Source: Treponema sp. UBA4307 | GTDB taxonomy: Bacteria > Spirochaetota > Spirochaetia > Treponematales > Treponemataceae | Assembly: GCA_002394685.1 (NCBI GenBank) | Contig: DGUP01000017.1 | Coordinates: 30,518 to 94,517, forward strand | Direction of reading: 5' to 3' | Length of the DNA: 64,000 nt | Shown: piece after piece, positions 43,796 to 53,214 of the stretch | How positions within the stretch are numbered: position 1 is the first letter of the stretch | Layout of the letters: every line of letters begins with the position of its first letter | Translations under genes and position numbers: made by a program | Notes under the pieces: generated by a model | What the model was told of the DNA's origin: nothing | The model's input: the letters and a program-made list of their open reading frames with translations, nothing else | Database searches by the model: none

Positions 43796-44071
43796 ATGGC
43801 AGTACGTCCACTTGGTGACAGAGTATTGGTAAAACAGGCACAGGCTGAAACAAAATCAGCTGGCGGCATCATTATTCCTGATACAGCTCAGGAAAAAACA
43901 ACTCAGGCAGTTGTTACAGCTGTAGGAACAGGTACCGAAAAAGATCCAATTACTGTTAAAGTTGGTGAAACAATTCTTTACGATAAATATGCAGGAACTT
44001 CAATTAAGATTGATGGTGAAGACTATCTTATTCTTAAGATGTCAGACATCGTTGCTGTAATCGATAAATAA
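43796..44071 (+). CDS. groES: Co-chaperonin GroES
   Basis: 91 residues. RPLGDRVLVK, the mobile loop SAGGIIIPDTAQEKT and GETILYDKYAGTSIKIDGEDY are typical. It caps the GroEL barrel in the cytoplasm. GGAGG precedes the ATG. groEL does not follow; a strong terminator does, so the pair is split as in some treponemes. Confidence 0.95.
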   Translation: MAVRPLGDRVLVKQAQAETKSAGGIIIPDTAQEKTTQAVVTAVGTGTEKDPITVKVGETILYDKYAGTSIKIDGEDYLILKMSDIVAVIDK

Positions 44072-44100
44072 TTTTGTCCCAAAAAGACTTAATTGTCTTT

Positions 44101-44170
44101 AAAGTGCGTCAAAATGATACAGTATTAGACCTAAAAAAAAGGACTGAGTCATTTTGACGCACTTTTATTT
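44101..44170 (+). terminator. groES terminator with 17-bp perfect stem
   Basis: 44101-44117 (AAAGTGCGTCAAAATGA) pairs without mismatch with 44149-44165 and is followed by TATTTT. The 31-base loop contains an A8 tract. Confidence 0.8.
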
Positions 44171-44297
44171 TAAAAAAGAAAAAAGTGTCCTGAAAAGCCT
44201 GTTTTGGGGCGGGAATTATGCAGGAAAAGGGCGGAATTTTTAAATTTAGCGTTTAAATTTTGAAAAATTTACAAAATATTTGGGAATTTGTTGAAGT

Positions 44298-44313
44298 TGG
44301 CATAATACTTGCA
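44298..44313 (+). promoter_or_regulatory. Sigma-54 (-24/-12) promoter
   Basis: TGGCATAATACTTGCA matches the consensus TGGCA-Y-R-N4-TTGCA with GG at 44299-44300 and GC at 44311-44312, exactly 12 bases apart. Transcription should start near 44324. AT-rich inverted sequences at about 44235-44265 could be activator sites. Confidence 0.82.
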
Positions 44314-44352
44314 ACATATATGGTATATCACACAGAATGAAGGAGATACACC

Positions 44353-45195
44353 ATGAAAGCAGTTAATGACGATATTTTAAGTTCTTACCTTAAGGATATT
44401 AATAAAATTCCTCTTTTGTCACAGGAAGAAGAAACTGAACTTGCAAAAAAAGCTCAGGCTGGTGATAAAAAGGCAAAAGATGCCATTGTTAAAGCAAACC
44501 TTCGTTTTGTAGTAAACGTTGCAAAACAGTATCAGAATCAGGGACTGGATCTGGCAGACCTTATCTCTGAAGGAAATATTGGTCTTTTGATTGCAATCAA
44601 TAAGTTCGATGTTTCAAAGGGTTATCACTTTATTTCATATGCTGTATGGTGGATCCGTCAGTCAATTATGAAAGCTGTTTACGAAAAGAGCCGGGCAATC
44701 CGCCTGCCTCTTAACAGAGTTAATGAACTTGTAAAGATTCAGAATGCCCGCAAATCTATAAATCACAATAAATCAGAAGCAGAACAGATTGACGAAATTG
44801 GACAGCTCCTTGGAATGGAAGCCAGTCACGTTCGTGAAATGCTGGAAATCTCTCACGAAATGGTAAGTATTGACGCTCAGGTTCAGGGCAAAGATTCTTC
44901 TAAAGCTACAGTTGGTGACTTTATTGAAGATACTTCATATCAGACTCCTGAAGTTGCAGCAATGAATGATTCTATGAAGAGTGAAATTCAGCATGTACTC
45001 AGCACCCTTAAACCAAATGAGGCAAAGGTTATCCGCCTGCGCTATGGTCTGGATGGAGATAAGCCTATGTCTCTTAAAGAAGTTGGTGAAGTCTGCAACC
45101 TTACAAAGGAAAGAATCCGCCAGATTGAAAAGAATGCAATTGTAAGAATGCAGCAGCCTTCAAGAAGAGTTCGTCTTGAAGCATACGTTGCTTAA
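44353..45195 (+). CDS. Sigma-70-family (group 2) RNA polymerase sigma factor
   Basis: 280 residues. Region 1.2 (DDILSSYLKDINKIPLLSQE), region 2 (ANLRFVVNVAKQYQNQGLDL, FDVSKGYHFISYAVWWIRQ), region 3 and region 4 (LSTLKPNEAKVIRLRYGLDG, LTKERIRQIEKNAIVRM) are complete; region 1.1 is missing. This is the layout of stationary-phase or host-adaptation sigma factors such as RpoS. AAGGAG precedes the ATG. A sigma-54 promoter drives it, as in the RpoN-RpoS cascade of Borrelia. Whether it is a true RpoS orthologue cannot be decided here. Confidence 0.9.
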   Translation: MKAVNDDILSSYLKDINKIPLLSQEEETELAKKAQAGDKKAKDAIVKANLRFVVNVAKQYQNQGLDLADLISEGNIGLLIAINKFDVSKGYHFISYAVWWIRQSIMKAVYEKSRAIRLPLNRVNELVKIQNARKSINHNKSEAEQIDEIGQLLGMEASHVREMLEISHEMVSIDAQVQGKDSSKATVGDFIEDTSYQTPEVAAMNDSMKSEIQHVLSTLKPNEAKVIRLRYGLDGDKPMSLKEVGEVCNLTKERIRQIEKNAIVRMQQPSRRVRLEAYVA

Positions 45196-45197
45196 GT

Positions 45198-47438
45198 TTA
45201 CAGCTGATATTTTGCCCGTATGTAGTTAAAGGCATCATAACGGGCAATTTTAAGACATTCTTTATCCCGAATTAAATCTGCAAGACCCAGTGAAAGGTAG
45301 CCCGACTGCAAGGTTCCGCTTACTTCTCCTGGGCCTCGTAATTTTAAATCCTCTTCTGCAATTTTAAAACCGTCAGTGCTTTCGTGGAGTGCCATTAGAC
45401 GATCTTTTCCGGTCTGGGAAATAGACTTGGAATAAATAAGAAAGCAGTAGGACTGGAGGGAGGAACGTCCAACCCGTCCCCTTAACTGATGAAGGGCTGC
45501 AAGTCCAAAGCGGTCTGCGTGTTCAATAACCATACAGTTTGCATTTGCCACATCAACACCAACTTCAACTACTGTTGTTGCTACAAGTATTTGTATTTTT
45601 CCAGTACGGAAATCTTCAAGAATCTGAGACTGTTCTTCTTCCGTAACTTTACTGTGGATAAGGGCGCATTTGTATTCCGGGTAAACCTGTCCGGAAAGAA
45701 AGGCGAACATTTCTTCTGCACTCTTTAAATCAGAGCTCCCTTTTTCCTGGTTATGAGAACTGTTTTCAGATTCCGCCTCTTCTTCATCCTCTCCTATGCG
45801 GGGGTAAACAAAATATGCCTGATGACCAGCTTTAAGTTCTTTTCTGACTGCTTCGTAGGCATTTGCTTCGTGGCCCATAACACTCAGGTAAGTTTTAATT
45901 GGTTTTCTTCCTTCCGGCATACTTTTTATTACGCTTACATCCAGATCCCCGAAAACTGTAAGGGCAAGAGTTTGAGGAATAGGGGTGGCGCTCATCATAA
46001 GCAGGTCAGGGGAGTGAGTCAGGCTGCCGCTGGAAATGCGACCTTTTTGCACAATGGATTCTCTCTGGGCAACTCCAAAACGGTGCTGCTCATCAATTAC
46101 TGCCAGCTGAAGTTTTTTATAGCAGACATTCTGACTGAAAAGAGCGTGAGTCCCAATTACAATATTTATAAAGCCATCTTTAAGGGCATTTAAAAGATTA
46201 TCCCGGCCTTTACTTTTCAGATTGCCGGTTAAAAAAGCAACTTTTATGCCCAGCACTTCCAGCATTCTTGCTGCATTTTCCGCATGCTGTTTTGCCAGAA
46301 GTTCAGTTGGTGCAAGAATTGCGCACTGGCCTCCGTAATCAATGACCCTGAGACAGAGAAAAAAAGCCACAAGGGTTTTACCGCTTCCAACATCCCCCTG
46401 GAGCAGTCTTTGCATGCTGAAAGGATTATGGGAAAGTTTTTCCGGTGCTGTAATCATCGTATTTGCTTCCCCCTGACTGCGGTCAACGTCCCGGTTTAAG
46501 TCAAGAATTACTCTTTTCTGGTCAGGAGTGAGGGAAAAGGGCAGTCTGGAAAGAAGATCCTGCTGGTGGGGAGAAAGACTCAGACGGAATTTTTCATCAA
46601 GCTGTTCTTCATTTTCTTCCTGAGATGAATCTTCTCCCAGTGCAGTTAAAGGCTGGACCCCATTTTTTTCTCCCGGAGCAATTAAGTCCAGTGCAGGCAG
46701 TCTGCCTCTGTGGTCCAGGGCACTCTTAGCAAGTTTGTATTCAAAAAGAAAAAGTTCTTCGTAGATTATGCTTTCCCTGGCTTTTTTAATATCTTCCGGA
46801 GTAGAGCCCTGATGTATTTTAAAAAGAGTTTCACTTTTGGAAAGAAGTTTCCGCTCCTGAATTACAGAAGGGGGTAATTCATCTTCAATAGATTTTCCGT
46901 AGAGTTTTAAGGCTGTACTTACAGCTTTGTGATAAATTTTTTGTGTAAGACCTTCTGTCAGGGGGTAAACAGGAACCATGCCTGTTGAAAGTAGTGAAGG
47001 TGAGGAAAAATCTTCCAGCGTGCCTTCCTGAGCAAGAACTTCTGTGTCAAAAGCAGATGACTGGAGCTGGCCGTAGCGTTCTTCAAATTTTCCGCTGATT
47101 CTTACAATGGAACCTACCGGCAGCGATTTTTGCAGAAAAGCTCTGTTAAAGGCAATAAGAAAAGCGTTTGCAGTTCCGTCTGTAATCTGAATTTTTAAGG
47201 TCTTCATCCGGCCGTAACCGAACCAGTCATGTCCTGTTACTTTGCAGATTGTGTATACTTTTGGATGAAGCTGAAACTGACACAGAGGAATTTTTTTAGT
47301 TCTGTCTTCATAACTTTTGGGATAAGTACTGAGCAGGTCACCGATTGTAAAAATATTGAGCCTGGCAAAGAGTTTTGCTTTTGCAGGCCCTAATCCCGGA
47401 AGAGTTTCAATCGTATTCTGTATCTGAGAAAGCTTCAT
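45198..47438 (-). CDS. recG: ATP-dependent DNA helicase RecG
   Basis: 746 residues. The N-terminal wedge domain is followed by helicase motifs: Walker A LLQGDVGSGKT, DEQH in AVIDEQHRFGV, motif III MMSATPIPQTL, the Q-rich HADRFGLAALHQLRGRVGRS, and the RecG TRG-like C-terminus (GPGEVSGTLQSGYLSLGLAD). RecG remodels stalled replication forks. On the minus strand ATTATA-complement TATAAT (47448-47453) ends nine bases before the ATG, so the leader is near zero. Confidence 0.93.
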   Translation of the reverse strand: MKLSQIQNTIETLPGLGPAKAKLFARLNIFTIGDLLSTYPKSYEDRTKKIPLCQFQLHPKVYTICKVTGHDWFGYGRMKTLKIQITDGTANAFLIAFNRAFLQKSLPVGSIVRISGKFEERYGQLQSSAFDTEVLAQEGTLEDFSSPSLLSTGMVPVYPLTEGLTQKIYHKAVSTALKLYGKSIEDELPPSVIQERKLLSKSETLFKIHQGSTPEDIKKARESIIYEELFLFEYKLAKSALDHRGRLPALDLIAPGEKNGVQPLTALGEDSSQEENEEQLDEKFRLSLSPHQQDLLSRLPFSLTPDQKRVILDLNRDVDRSQGEANTMITAPEKLSHNPFSMQRLLQGDVGSGKTLVAFFLCLRVIDYGGQCAILAPTELLAKQHAENAARMLEVLGIKVAFLTGNLKSKGRDNLLNALKDGFINIVIGTHALFSQNVCYKKLQLAVIDEQHRFGVAQRESIVQKGRISSGSLTHSPDLLMMSATPIPQTLALTVFGDLDVSVIKSMPEGRKPIKTYLSVMGHEANAYEAVRKELKAGHQAYFVYPRIGEDEEEAESENSSHNQEKGSSDLKSAEEMFAFLSGQVYPEYKCALIHSKVTEEEQSQILEDFRTGKIQILVATTVVEVGVDVANANCMVIEHADRFGLAALHQLRGRVGRSSLQSYCFLIYSKSISQTGKDRLMALHESTDGFKIAEEDLKLRGPGEVSGTLQSGYLSLGLADLIRDKECLKIARYDAFNYIRAKYQL
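45212..45251 (+). terminator. Sigma-factor gene terminator inside recG
   Basis: TTGCCCGT (45212-45219) pairs with ACGGGCAA (45240-45247) and is followed by TTTT. It lies in the 3' coding end of the convergent recG. The T tract is short. Confidence 0.5.
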
Positions 47439-47464
47439 ATGAAAAGTATTATATCAGTTTTTTT

Positions 47465-48052
47465 TTAGAATGGAAGAAGGTTGATTCCTTTTACAAGTGC
47501 ATGGAAAACAATACTCATCACCAGGTAAAAGAGTGAGGCAATAATTATACCTGCAATTAATCTGGCCCTATAGTCATCCTTCTTTATAAAAGCCCTTGTG
47601 ATTTTTGTAAGAAAAGGATGGATACTGTAGTCAATTGATACAAGAACAGGATTTGAATTTACAGAACCCTTGCTCACAAGTAAAATTATCAGCCTTACAA
47701 TAAGCAGTAGGATGAAAAAGATCATTATAGAAGAAAAAATTGACCATACTAAAGTGAGCAGCAGTCCTATGAAGGAACTGAACTTAAGAATGTTGCCTTT
47801 TCCCATTGTCTGAAAAAGACTTGATAAGGCTGCCAGAACACAAAGTCCGATTGCGGCGGAAAAATCAAAAGTACCGATTCTGGCCCACTTTATCTTGCTG
47901 AAAATATTCAGATAGGGATCACAAATTTTGCTCATAATTTCTTCAAATTTAGAAGACCGGGCCTGTGGAATCCATGTAAGTACAATTCTAATGATACAGG
48001 CGATTGTGTAAATTGAAATCAGTGATGCTAAAAGTGAAAAAATAATTGTCAT
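47465..48052 (-). CDS. YggT-family membrane protein
   Basis: 195 residues with two YggT modules, each a helix pair around a PYLN- or HPFL-type motif (SKICDPYLNIFSKIKW, DYSIHPFLTKITRAFI). Members are inner-membrane proteins of uncertain role, linked to osmotic shock and division. AGGAG precedes the ATG. It lies 27 bases after dnaE on the same strand. Confidence 0.78.
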   Translation of the reverse strand: MTIIFSLLASLISIYTIACIIRIVLTWIPQARSSKFEEIMSKICDPYLNIFSKIKWARIGTFDFSAAIGLCVLAALSSLFQTMGKGNILKFSSFIGLLLTLVWSIFSSIMIFFILLLIVRLIILLVSKGSVNSNPVLVSIDYSIHPFLTKITRAFIKKDDYRARLIAGIIIASLFYLVMSIVFHALVKGINLLPF

Positions 48053-48079
48053 AACTGCTCCTGTTTTATTTATTCAGTT

Positions 48080-51000
48080 TTATTCGAACCAGACATCATC
48101 AACAATTGCCAGATTCTTAATCTTTTCAGGAAGAGGTCCTGTAGAAGGAACCCTGAGCTGTGCATTTGCCTTAATGATGTAGCGGGTCTTGTTAATATCT
48201 ATATGTAAATATACTGAACAATTGCCGCTGGAACCAAATAAAATTTCTTTAATTTCAACAAGATCTTTGGGGCCTGTGTACTGGTCATTTAACAGAATGT
48301 GGCACTCAGAGATTGATTTCTCCTTGAGCTTTTCCGGATCTACAATCTGGTCAACAATAAAACTTGCACTTGGAGGGTCCTGGTCTGTTCTTAATTCAGC
48401 CTTGCCCTGGAATGCGTAAATTCCCCCATCTTCAATATGATCCTTAAGTTTCTCCCAAACTGCCGGGAAAAAGGTTAAATCCATGGTTCCATCATAATCC
48501 ATTATTTTTGCAAAGGCCATTTGTGTACCTTTTTTGGTCATGATTGAACGAAGTCCCTGAATCATACCAATTGCAACGTGGGTTTTACCAGCATTTTTTA
48601 TAACACCGAAATTTCTTGTGCCGCTTGCTTTAAGGGCTTCTTTTTCTGCCTGAGTATCTTTTGCTGCCCTCATAAGGGTTTTACTGTTAACAGAGGCACA
48701 TTTGTTTATTAATTCCTTCCATTCATCCAGAGGGTGGCCTGAAACGTAGCATCCGATTAATTCCTGCTCCATGTTCAGCTTTTCCATCTGAGGATATTCC
48801 GGAACTTCTTCAAACTTAAAGTCAGCAAATTCCTGAATGCCTGCATCTTCAAAGAGTGACTGCTGGCCGGAATCTGCACCCAGGTGTTTCTTATTTTCGT
48901 AGTCGATTGCCTGTTCGTAGTTTAAGAGAAGAGTTGCCCTTGTCTGGCCCAGTTTGTCGAAAGCACCGGTTTTAATGAGAACTTCTATGGCTTTTTTATT
49001 TACTGCAAGTTTTGCAGGAGCTTTGGACCCCTTTTCTTCTTCAGTATCAATATCATCCTTAAGGAAAAGAACTCTGTCCAGAAAATCAATGAAACTTTTG
49101 TAAGGACCATTTGCAGTTCTTTCCTTAACAATGGCGGTTGCGGCACCAGTTCCCATCCCCTTGATTCCACGGAGACCAAAAATAATGTGGCCGTCAATTA
49201 CGTCAAAGTTAATGTCAGAAACATTTACATCCGGCGGATCAACCGGAATGTTCATGCGTCGGGCTTCTTCTATATATACCGGCAGCGTATCAGTTGAAGT
49301 AATTTCGTTTGTAAGGTTTGCTGCCATAAATTCAGCAGGACGATTTGCCTTGAGCCAGCCTGTTCTATAGGCCAGAACCGAATAAGCAGCAGCGTGAGAT
49401 TTGTTAAATCCGTAGCCTGCAAACGGCAGCATGATTTCGAAAATCTCTTCGGCATGTTCTTTTGTAAATCCCTGCTGAAGGGCACCTTCAACAAATTCCT
49501 TCTTTTTTCCAATAAGAACTTCAGGCTTTTTCTTACCCATGGCACGGCGGAGCATATCTGCGGCACCAAGAGAGAATCCTGCAATCCTTTGAGAAACCTG
49601 CATAACCTGTTCCTGATAAACCATTACACCGTAGGTCTCTTTCAAAATACCTTCAAGACATGGGTCAGGATAGTGAATTGTTTCCGGCTTCCATTTACCG
49701 TCAATGTAGTTTGGAATGTAATCCATTGGACCTGGACGGTAGAGGGCATTCAAGGCAACAAGGTCTTCCAGTTTTTCAGGCTGGAACTGGCGGAGAATTT
49801 TCTGCATACCCGGAGATTCAAACTGGAATACAGCAACAGAGTCACCCCTCTTAAAAAGTTCGAAGGTTTTTTCATCAGTTTCACTAACATTTGCGCAGAC
49901 AAAATCCTCTTCCCCAGGCTTTTTGTGTTTGTTGATAATATCTTCTGCATAGCGGATCAGGGAAAGGGTTTTAAGTCCCAGGTAGTCAAACTTTACCAGC
50001 CCACAAGGTTCAATAATATCCATTGTGTACTGTACGCCCACTTCACCGGTTTTTGGATCCTTAAATACAGGAGCCCAGTCAGGAAGGGCGGTGAGACCAA
50101 TAACCATTCCCGAAGCATGAAGACCAGTGTTTCTGTTACAGCCTTCCAGTTTTTCTGCAATATCAAAAAGACGCTCGTAGCGTGGATCGTGGCGGTAAGG
50201 AGCAAGAAGACCTCCTGTTCCTTCCGGGAATTTTTCAGAAGCCTTAAAACCATCTTTCAGCTTAGCTTTTGGACTGTCAGGAACAAGCCCCTTGAGCATG
50301 TTTACTTCAGAAAGAGGAATGTCCAGAACACGACCAACATCTGCAATAACCTGCTTAGGTTTAAGAGTACCAAAAGTTACAATATGACCAACCTGAGGGT
50401 CTCCGTAAAGGTCACGGGTATGCTGAATAATATCCTGGCGGTAGTCGAAATCCATGTCCACGTCAAAATCCGGCATGGAAACACGTTCAGGATTAAGGAA
50501 GCGTTCAAAGATTAAGCCAAATCGGAAAGGATCAATATCCGTAATTGTCATACAGTAGGCAACAAGACTACCGGCACCGGAACCACGACCAGGACCAATT
50601 GGAATGTAAGGTTTAGGTCTGTTATTTACATTGTCGTAGCGGGACTTTGACCAGTTGATGAATTCCCATACAATAAGAAAGTATCCGGAGAAACCCATGC
50701 TGAAAATGATTGCAAGTTCATATTCAGCCCTTGCACGAATATTTGGAGTGATTTCCTTGTAACGCATGCGGAGACCTTTTTCTACCAGATAGCGTACATA
50801 ATCATCCTGATTCTTTGTATACTCATCCCCGTGAGTCTGAAATTCCTTTGGAAGATCAAAGCGGGGAAGACAAGCCTTAAGTTCTAGAGTTCCATACTGA
50901 TGAATTTCCAGATCACACATCTGGGCAATTTTCAAAGTATTGTCGTAAGCCTCAGGAAGTTCCGGGAAAAGCATGCGCATTTCTTCTTCAGTTTTAAAAT

Positions 51001-51805
51001 ACCATTCGCTGCGGCCTTCTCCCATTGTGGCGTGAGGTTTATCAAGAAGATTTTTAAAACCAATACAGCGGAGGGCATCCTGAGCTTCCGCATCTTCTCT
51101 TTCCATATAATGGATATCATTTGTAACAACCAGCGGAATGTCCAGGTCCCGGGCCAGTTTTATAAGTTTTGGATTTACCAGTTTCTGATCAGAAAGACCG
51201 TGATCCTGCAACTCAATATAGTAGTGGTCCTTGCCGAAAAGTTCCTTGTATTTTTTAGCAGTTGCGTAAGCCTCTTCATCCTTACCATTTAAAAGTAACT
51301 GAGGAATTTCACCCTGAATACAGGCACTGAGACAAATAAGACCTTCGTGGTAGGCCTGGAGCATTTCAAAATCAATGCGGGGCTTACCATAGTAAAGGGC
51401 ATTTTCATCGCAGAAAGCCTTGCTGGAAAGCCAGGACATATTTTTGTAGCCGGTTTCATTCCTGCAGAGAAGGATCAGGTGAAAGTAGTGGGAATGCTTA
51501 CCGTTCCTGCCGTAAGGAACATCATTTTTTTCATTGTGGCTGCCGTAAGCAACATAAAATTCTTCACCAACAACCGGATTAATACCATTTTTATGACACC
51601 AGTGCTCAAAGTTCAAAGCACCGAACATATTACCATGATCAGTCAGCGCCAGGGCTGGCATATTAAGCTGAACCGCCTTTTCCACAAGCTTAGGCAGTTT
51701 TGCACAGGAATCAAGCAGAGAATAGTCAGAGTGAACGTGCAGATGCACAAAATTCGATTTAGGGGTTCCTTCCGGGGGCTTATCAAATACAAAATAATCA
51801 GCCAT
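48080..51805 (-). CDS. dnaE: DNA polymerase III alpha subunit
   Basis: 1241 residues. PHP domain at the start (FVHLHVHSDYSLLDS, ALTDHGNMFGALNF), catalytic core with MPDFDVDMDFDYR, helix-hairpin-helix region (FAGYGFNKSHAAAYSVLAYRTGWLK) and a C-terminal OB-fold. It is the main replicative polymerase. AAGGAGGAG precedes the ATG. Length is usual for the family. Confidence 0.96.
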   Translation of the reverse strand: MADYFVFDKPPEGTPKSNFVHLHVHSDYSLLDSCAKLPKLVEKAVQLNMPALALTDHGNMFGALNFEHWCHKNGINPVVGEEFYVAYGSHNEKNDVPYGRNGKHSHYFHLILLCRNETGYKNMSWLSSKAFCDENALYYGKPRIDFEMLQAYHEGLICLSACIQGEIPQLLLNGKDEEAYATAKKYKELFGKDHYYIELQDHGLSDQKLVNPKLIKLARDLDIPLVVTNDIHYMEREDAEAQDALRCIGFKNLLDKPHATMGEGRSEWYFKTEEEMRMLFPELPEAYDNTLKIAQMCDLEIHQYGTLELKACLPRFDLPKEFQTHGDEYTKNQDDYVRYLVEKGLRMRYKEITPNIRARAEYELAIIFSMGFSGYFLIVWEFINWSKSRYDNVNNRPKPYIPIGPGRGSGAGSLVAYCMTITDIDPFRFGLIFERFLNPERVSMPDFDVDMDFDYRQDIIQHTRDLYGDPQVGHIVTFGTLKPKQVIADVGRVLDIPLSEVNMLKGLVPDSPKAKLKDGFKASEKFPEGTGGLLAPYRHDPRYERLFDIAEKLEGCNRNTGLHASGMVIGLTALPDWAPVFKDPKTGEVGVQYTMDIIEPCGLVKFDYLGLKTLSLIRYAEDIINKHKKPGEEDFVCANVSETDEKTFELFKRGDSVAVFQFESPGMQKILRQFQPEKLEDLVALNALYRPGPMDYIPNYIDGKWKPETIHYPDPCLEGILKETYGVMVYQEQVMQVSQRIAGFSLGAADMLRRAMGKKKPEVLIGKKKEFVEGALQQGFTKEHAEEIFEIMLPFAGYGFNKSHAAAYSVLAYRTGWLKANRPAEFMAANLTNEITSTDTLPVYIEEARRMNIPVDPPDVNVSDINFDVIDGHIIFGLRGIKGMGTGAATAIVKERTANGPYKSFIDFLDRVLFLKDDIDTEEEKGSKAPAKLAVNKKAIEVLIKTGAFDKLGQTRATLLLNYEQAIDYENKKHLGADSGQQSLFEDAGIQEFADFKFEEVPEYPQMEKLNMEQELIGCYVSGHPLDEWKELINKCASVNSKTLMRAAKDTQAEKEALKASGTRNFGVIKNAGKTHVAIGMIQGLRSIMTKKGTQMAFAKIMDYDGTMDLTFFPAVWEKLKDHIEDGGIYAFQGKAELRTDQDPPSASFIVDQIVDPEKLKEKSISECHILLNDQYTGPKDLVEIKEILFGSSGNCSVYLHIDINKTRYIIKANAQLRVPSTGPLPEKIKNLAIVDDVWFE

Positions 51806-52245
51806 CTATCTCCTCCTTAAAGATTCGGACTAATATTCTACTCAAAATCTGAAATAAAGGAAACAGTCTATAAAAATTTCTGACTTTTTTCGATTTCTGT
51901 TTTTTTGGGGGTATTTTGTATGGATTTTTTAGGATTTTTTTGGATTTTTTATGGAGCGTTCCTGAATATCTTCGACGGGCCATCCGCCACTTCGGTGCTG
52001 CCGCACTGCCTCCGGCCTGGCTCCTGTCCCGGCTAGGCGGAAGAATGGGAGAAAGACAAAAAAATTATAAATTTTTCCTCAAATTTGGCTCTTCTTTTTA
52101 CATTTTTGTAACTTCACTGCTGATTATATAGTAGGGGGCTGATGAAAATGCTTTCGAGCACTTTTGTCATATGCAGATTCTGCCGTCGGCTAATCTGACA
52201 TTAAGCCTCTTCACAACCGCACTGCGGAATATAAGGAGTAAAAAA
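51806..52245. other. 440-base gap with a GC-rich palindromic patch
   Basis: No ORF is credible. The first 150 bases hold the dnaE promoter region on the minus strand. A GC-rich patch (51974-52045) contains CGGTGCTGCCGCACTG (51993-52008), with GTGC/GCAC able to pair, similar to the patch at 14964-14979. This may be a scattered repeat family. The junction to the accessory region lies here. Confidence 0.4.
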
Positions 52246-53115
52246 ATGAAAAATACTGATGTAAAAAATCTTACCCCGGAAGAAAAATGGGAGCAGGCGA
52301 CAATCGCCAACAATTACATTTTCTACAAGGTCATGCACGAAAATCCGGATATCTGTAAAGAACTGCTGGAAATCTTACTGGAAATGAAAATTGACAGGAT
52401 TGAAATTTATCAGGAAAAAGAACTGCTGGCTGAGTTTGGAAAGAAGGGAATCCGTATGGATGTATATGCAAGGGGCATGGACAAATCATTCGACCTTGAG
52501 ATTCAGGCCTGTGACACAGGGGAGCTGCCTGAAAGAGCCCGTTACTATCAGGGACTTATGGACACAACACAGCTGGAAAGCGGCCAGGATTTTAAGAATC
52601 TTAACAGCAGTTATATAATTTTCATCTGCATTCCGGACATCTTTAAGGGCGGACTGGGCCGGTACACATTTGAAAATCTCTGTCTGGAAAACCCTGAAAT
52701 CAAGTTGAATGATCGGGCCTACAAATACTTTTTTATTGCCAGAAACTATGATAAACTGTTGAACGAACAGCAGAAGGCTTTCATGAAGTGTATGCTCAGT
52801 AATGAAAGCTCAAGTACGTTTACGGAAAAGATCATCCGCATGGTGAAAAATGCAAAGCTCAACACTCAGTGGAGGAATAGTTTTATGGAATTCGAAAGAC
52901 AACTGGCCTATTCATTCCGTGAAGGCAAGGCAGAGGGAAAAGCCGAAGGAATGGAACTGGGCAAGGCAGAAGGAAGAGACGAAAAAGCGGTGGAAGCCTC
53001 TGTGGAACTCCTAAAGAAGGGAGTGGCTCCTGAAATAATTGCTGAATGCGTAAAACTGCCACTGGAAAGGGTTCTGGAACTGGAGAAAGGGATAAAGACA
53101 GAAAACTTCAGTTAA
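52246..53115 (+). CDS. Rpn/PD-(D/E)XK nuclease-family transposase
   Basis: 289 residues from ATG 52246 with AAGGAG upstream. The start EKWEQATIANNYIFYKVM, nuclease core GIRMDVYARG...FDLEIQA (Asp, Glu-x-Gln) and RARYYQGLMDT mark the PDDEXK_2/Rpn recombination-promoting nuclease group. A GKAEGKAEG-type C-terminal repeat and final helix are typical. Rpn proteins cut DNA and promote recombination. A relic of a second copy lies directly downstream. Confidence 0.85.
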   Translation: MKNTDVKNLTPEEKWEQATIANNYIFYKVMHENPDICKELLEILLEMKIDRIEIYQEKELLAEFGKKGIRMDVYARGMDKSFDLEIQACDTGELPERARYYQGLMDTTQLESGQDFKNLNSSYIIFICIPDIFKGGLGRYTFENLCLENPEIKLNDRAYKYFFIARNYDKLLNEQQKAFMKCMLSNESSSTFTEKIIRMVKNAKLNTQWRNSFMEFERQLAYSFREGKAEGKAEGMELGKAEGRDEKAVEASVELLKKGVAPEIIAECVKLPLERVLELEKGIKTENFS

Positions 53116-53116
53116 A

Positions 53117-53165
53117 TTTCTTCTGCCAGAAACTATGCTAAACAGTTGAACGAAAAGCAGAATAT
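53117..53165 (+). pseudogene. Relic of a second Rpn-family gene
   Basis: These ~50 bases resemble 52733-52780 (reading ARNYAKQLNEKQ against ARNYDKLLNEQQ). Only this fragment remains, so it marks deletion after tandem duplication or insertion. Confidence 0.65.
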
Positions 53166-53214
53166 AGAGACGAGAATTGTGGAAGCCCACAAAAGTGCAC
53201 TGTGCGTAAAATAG

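Noticed and set aside
49394..50515. 373-codon plus-strand ORF
   Set aside because: It is the antisense shadow of dnaE, whose protein is fully conserved on the minus strand.
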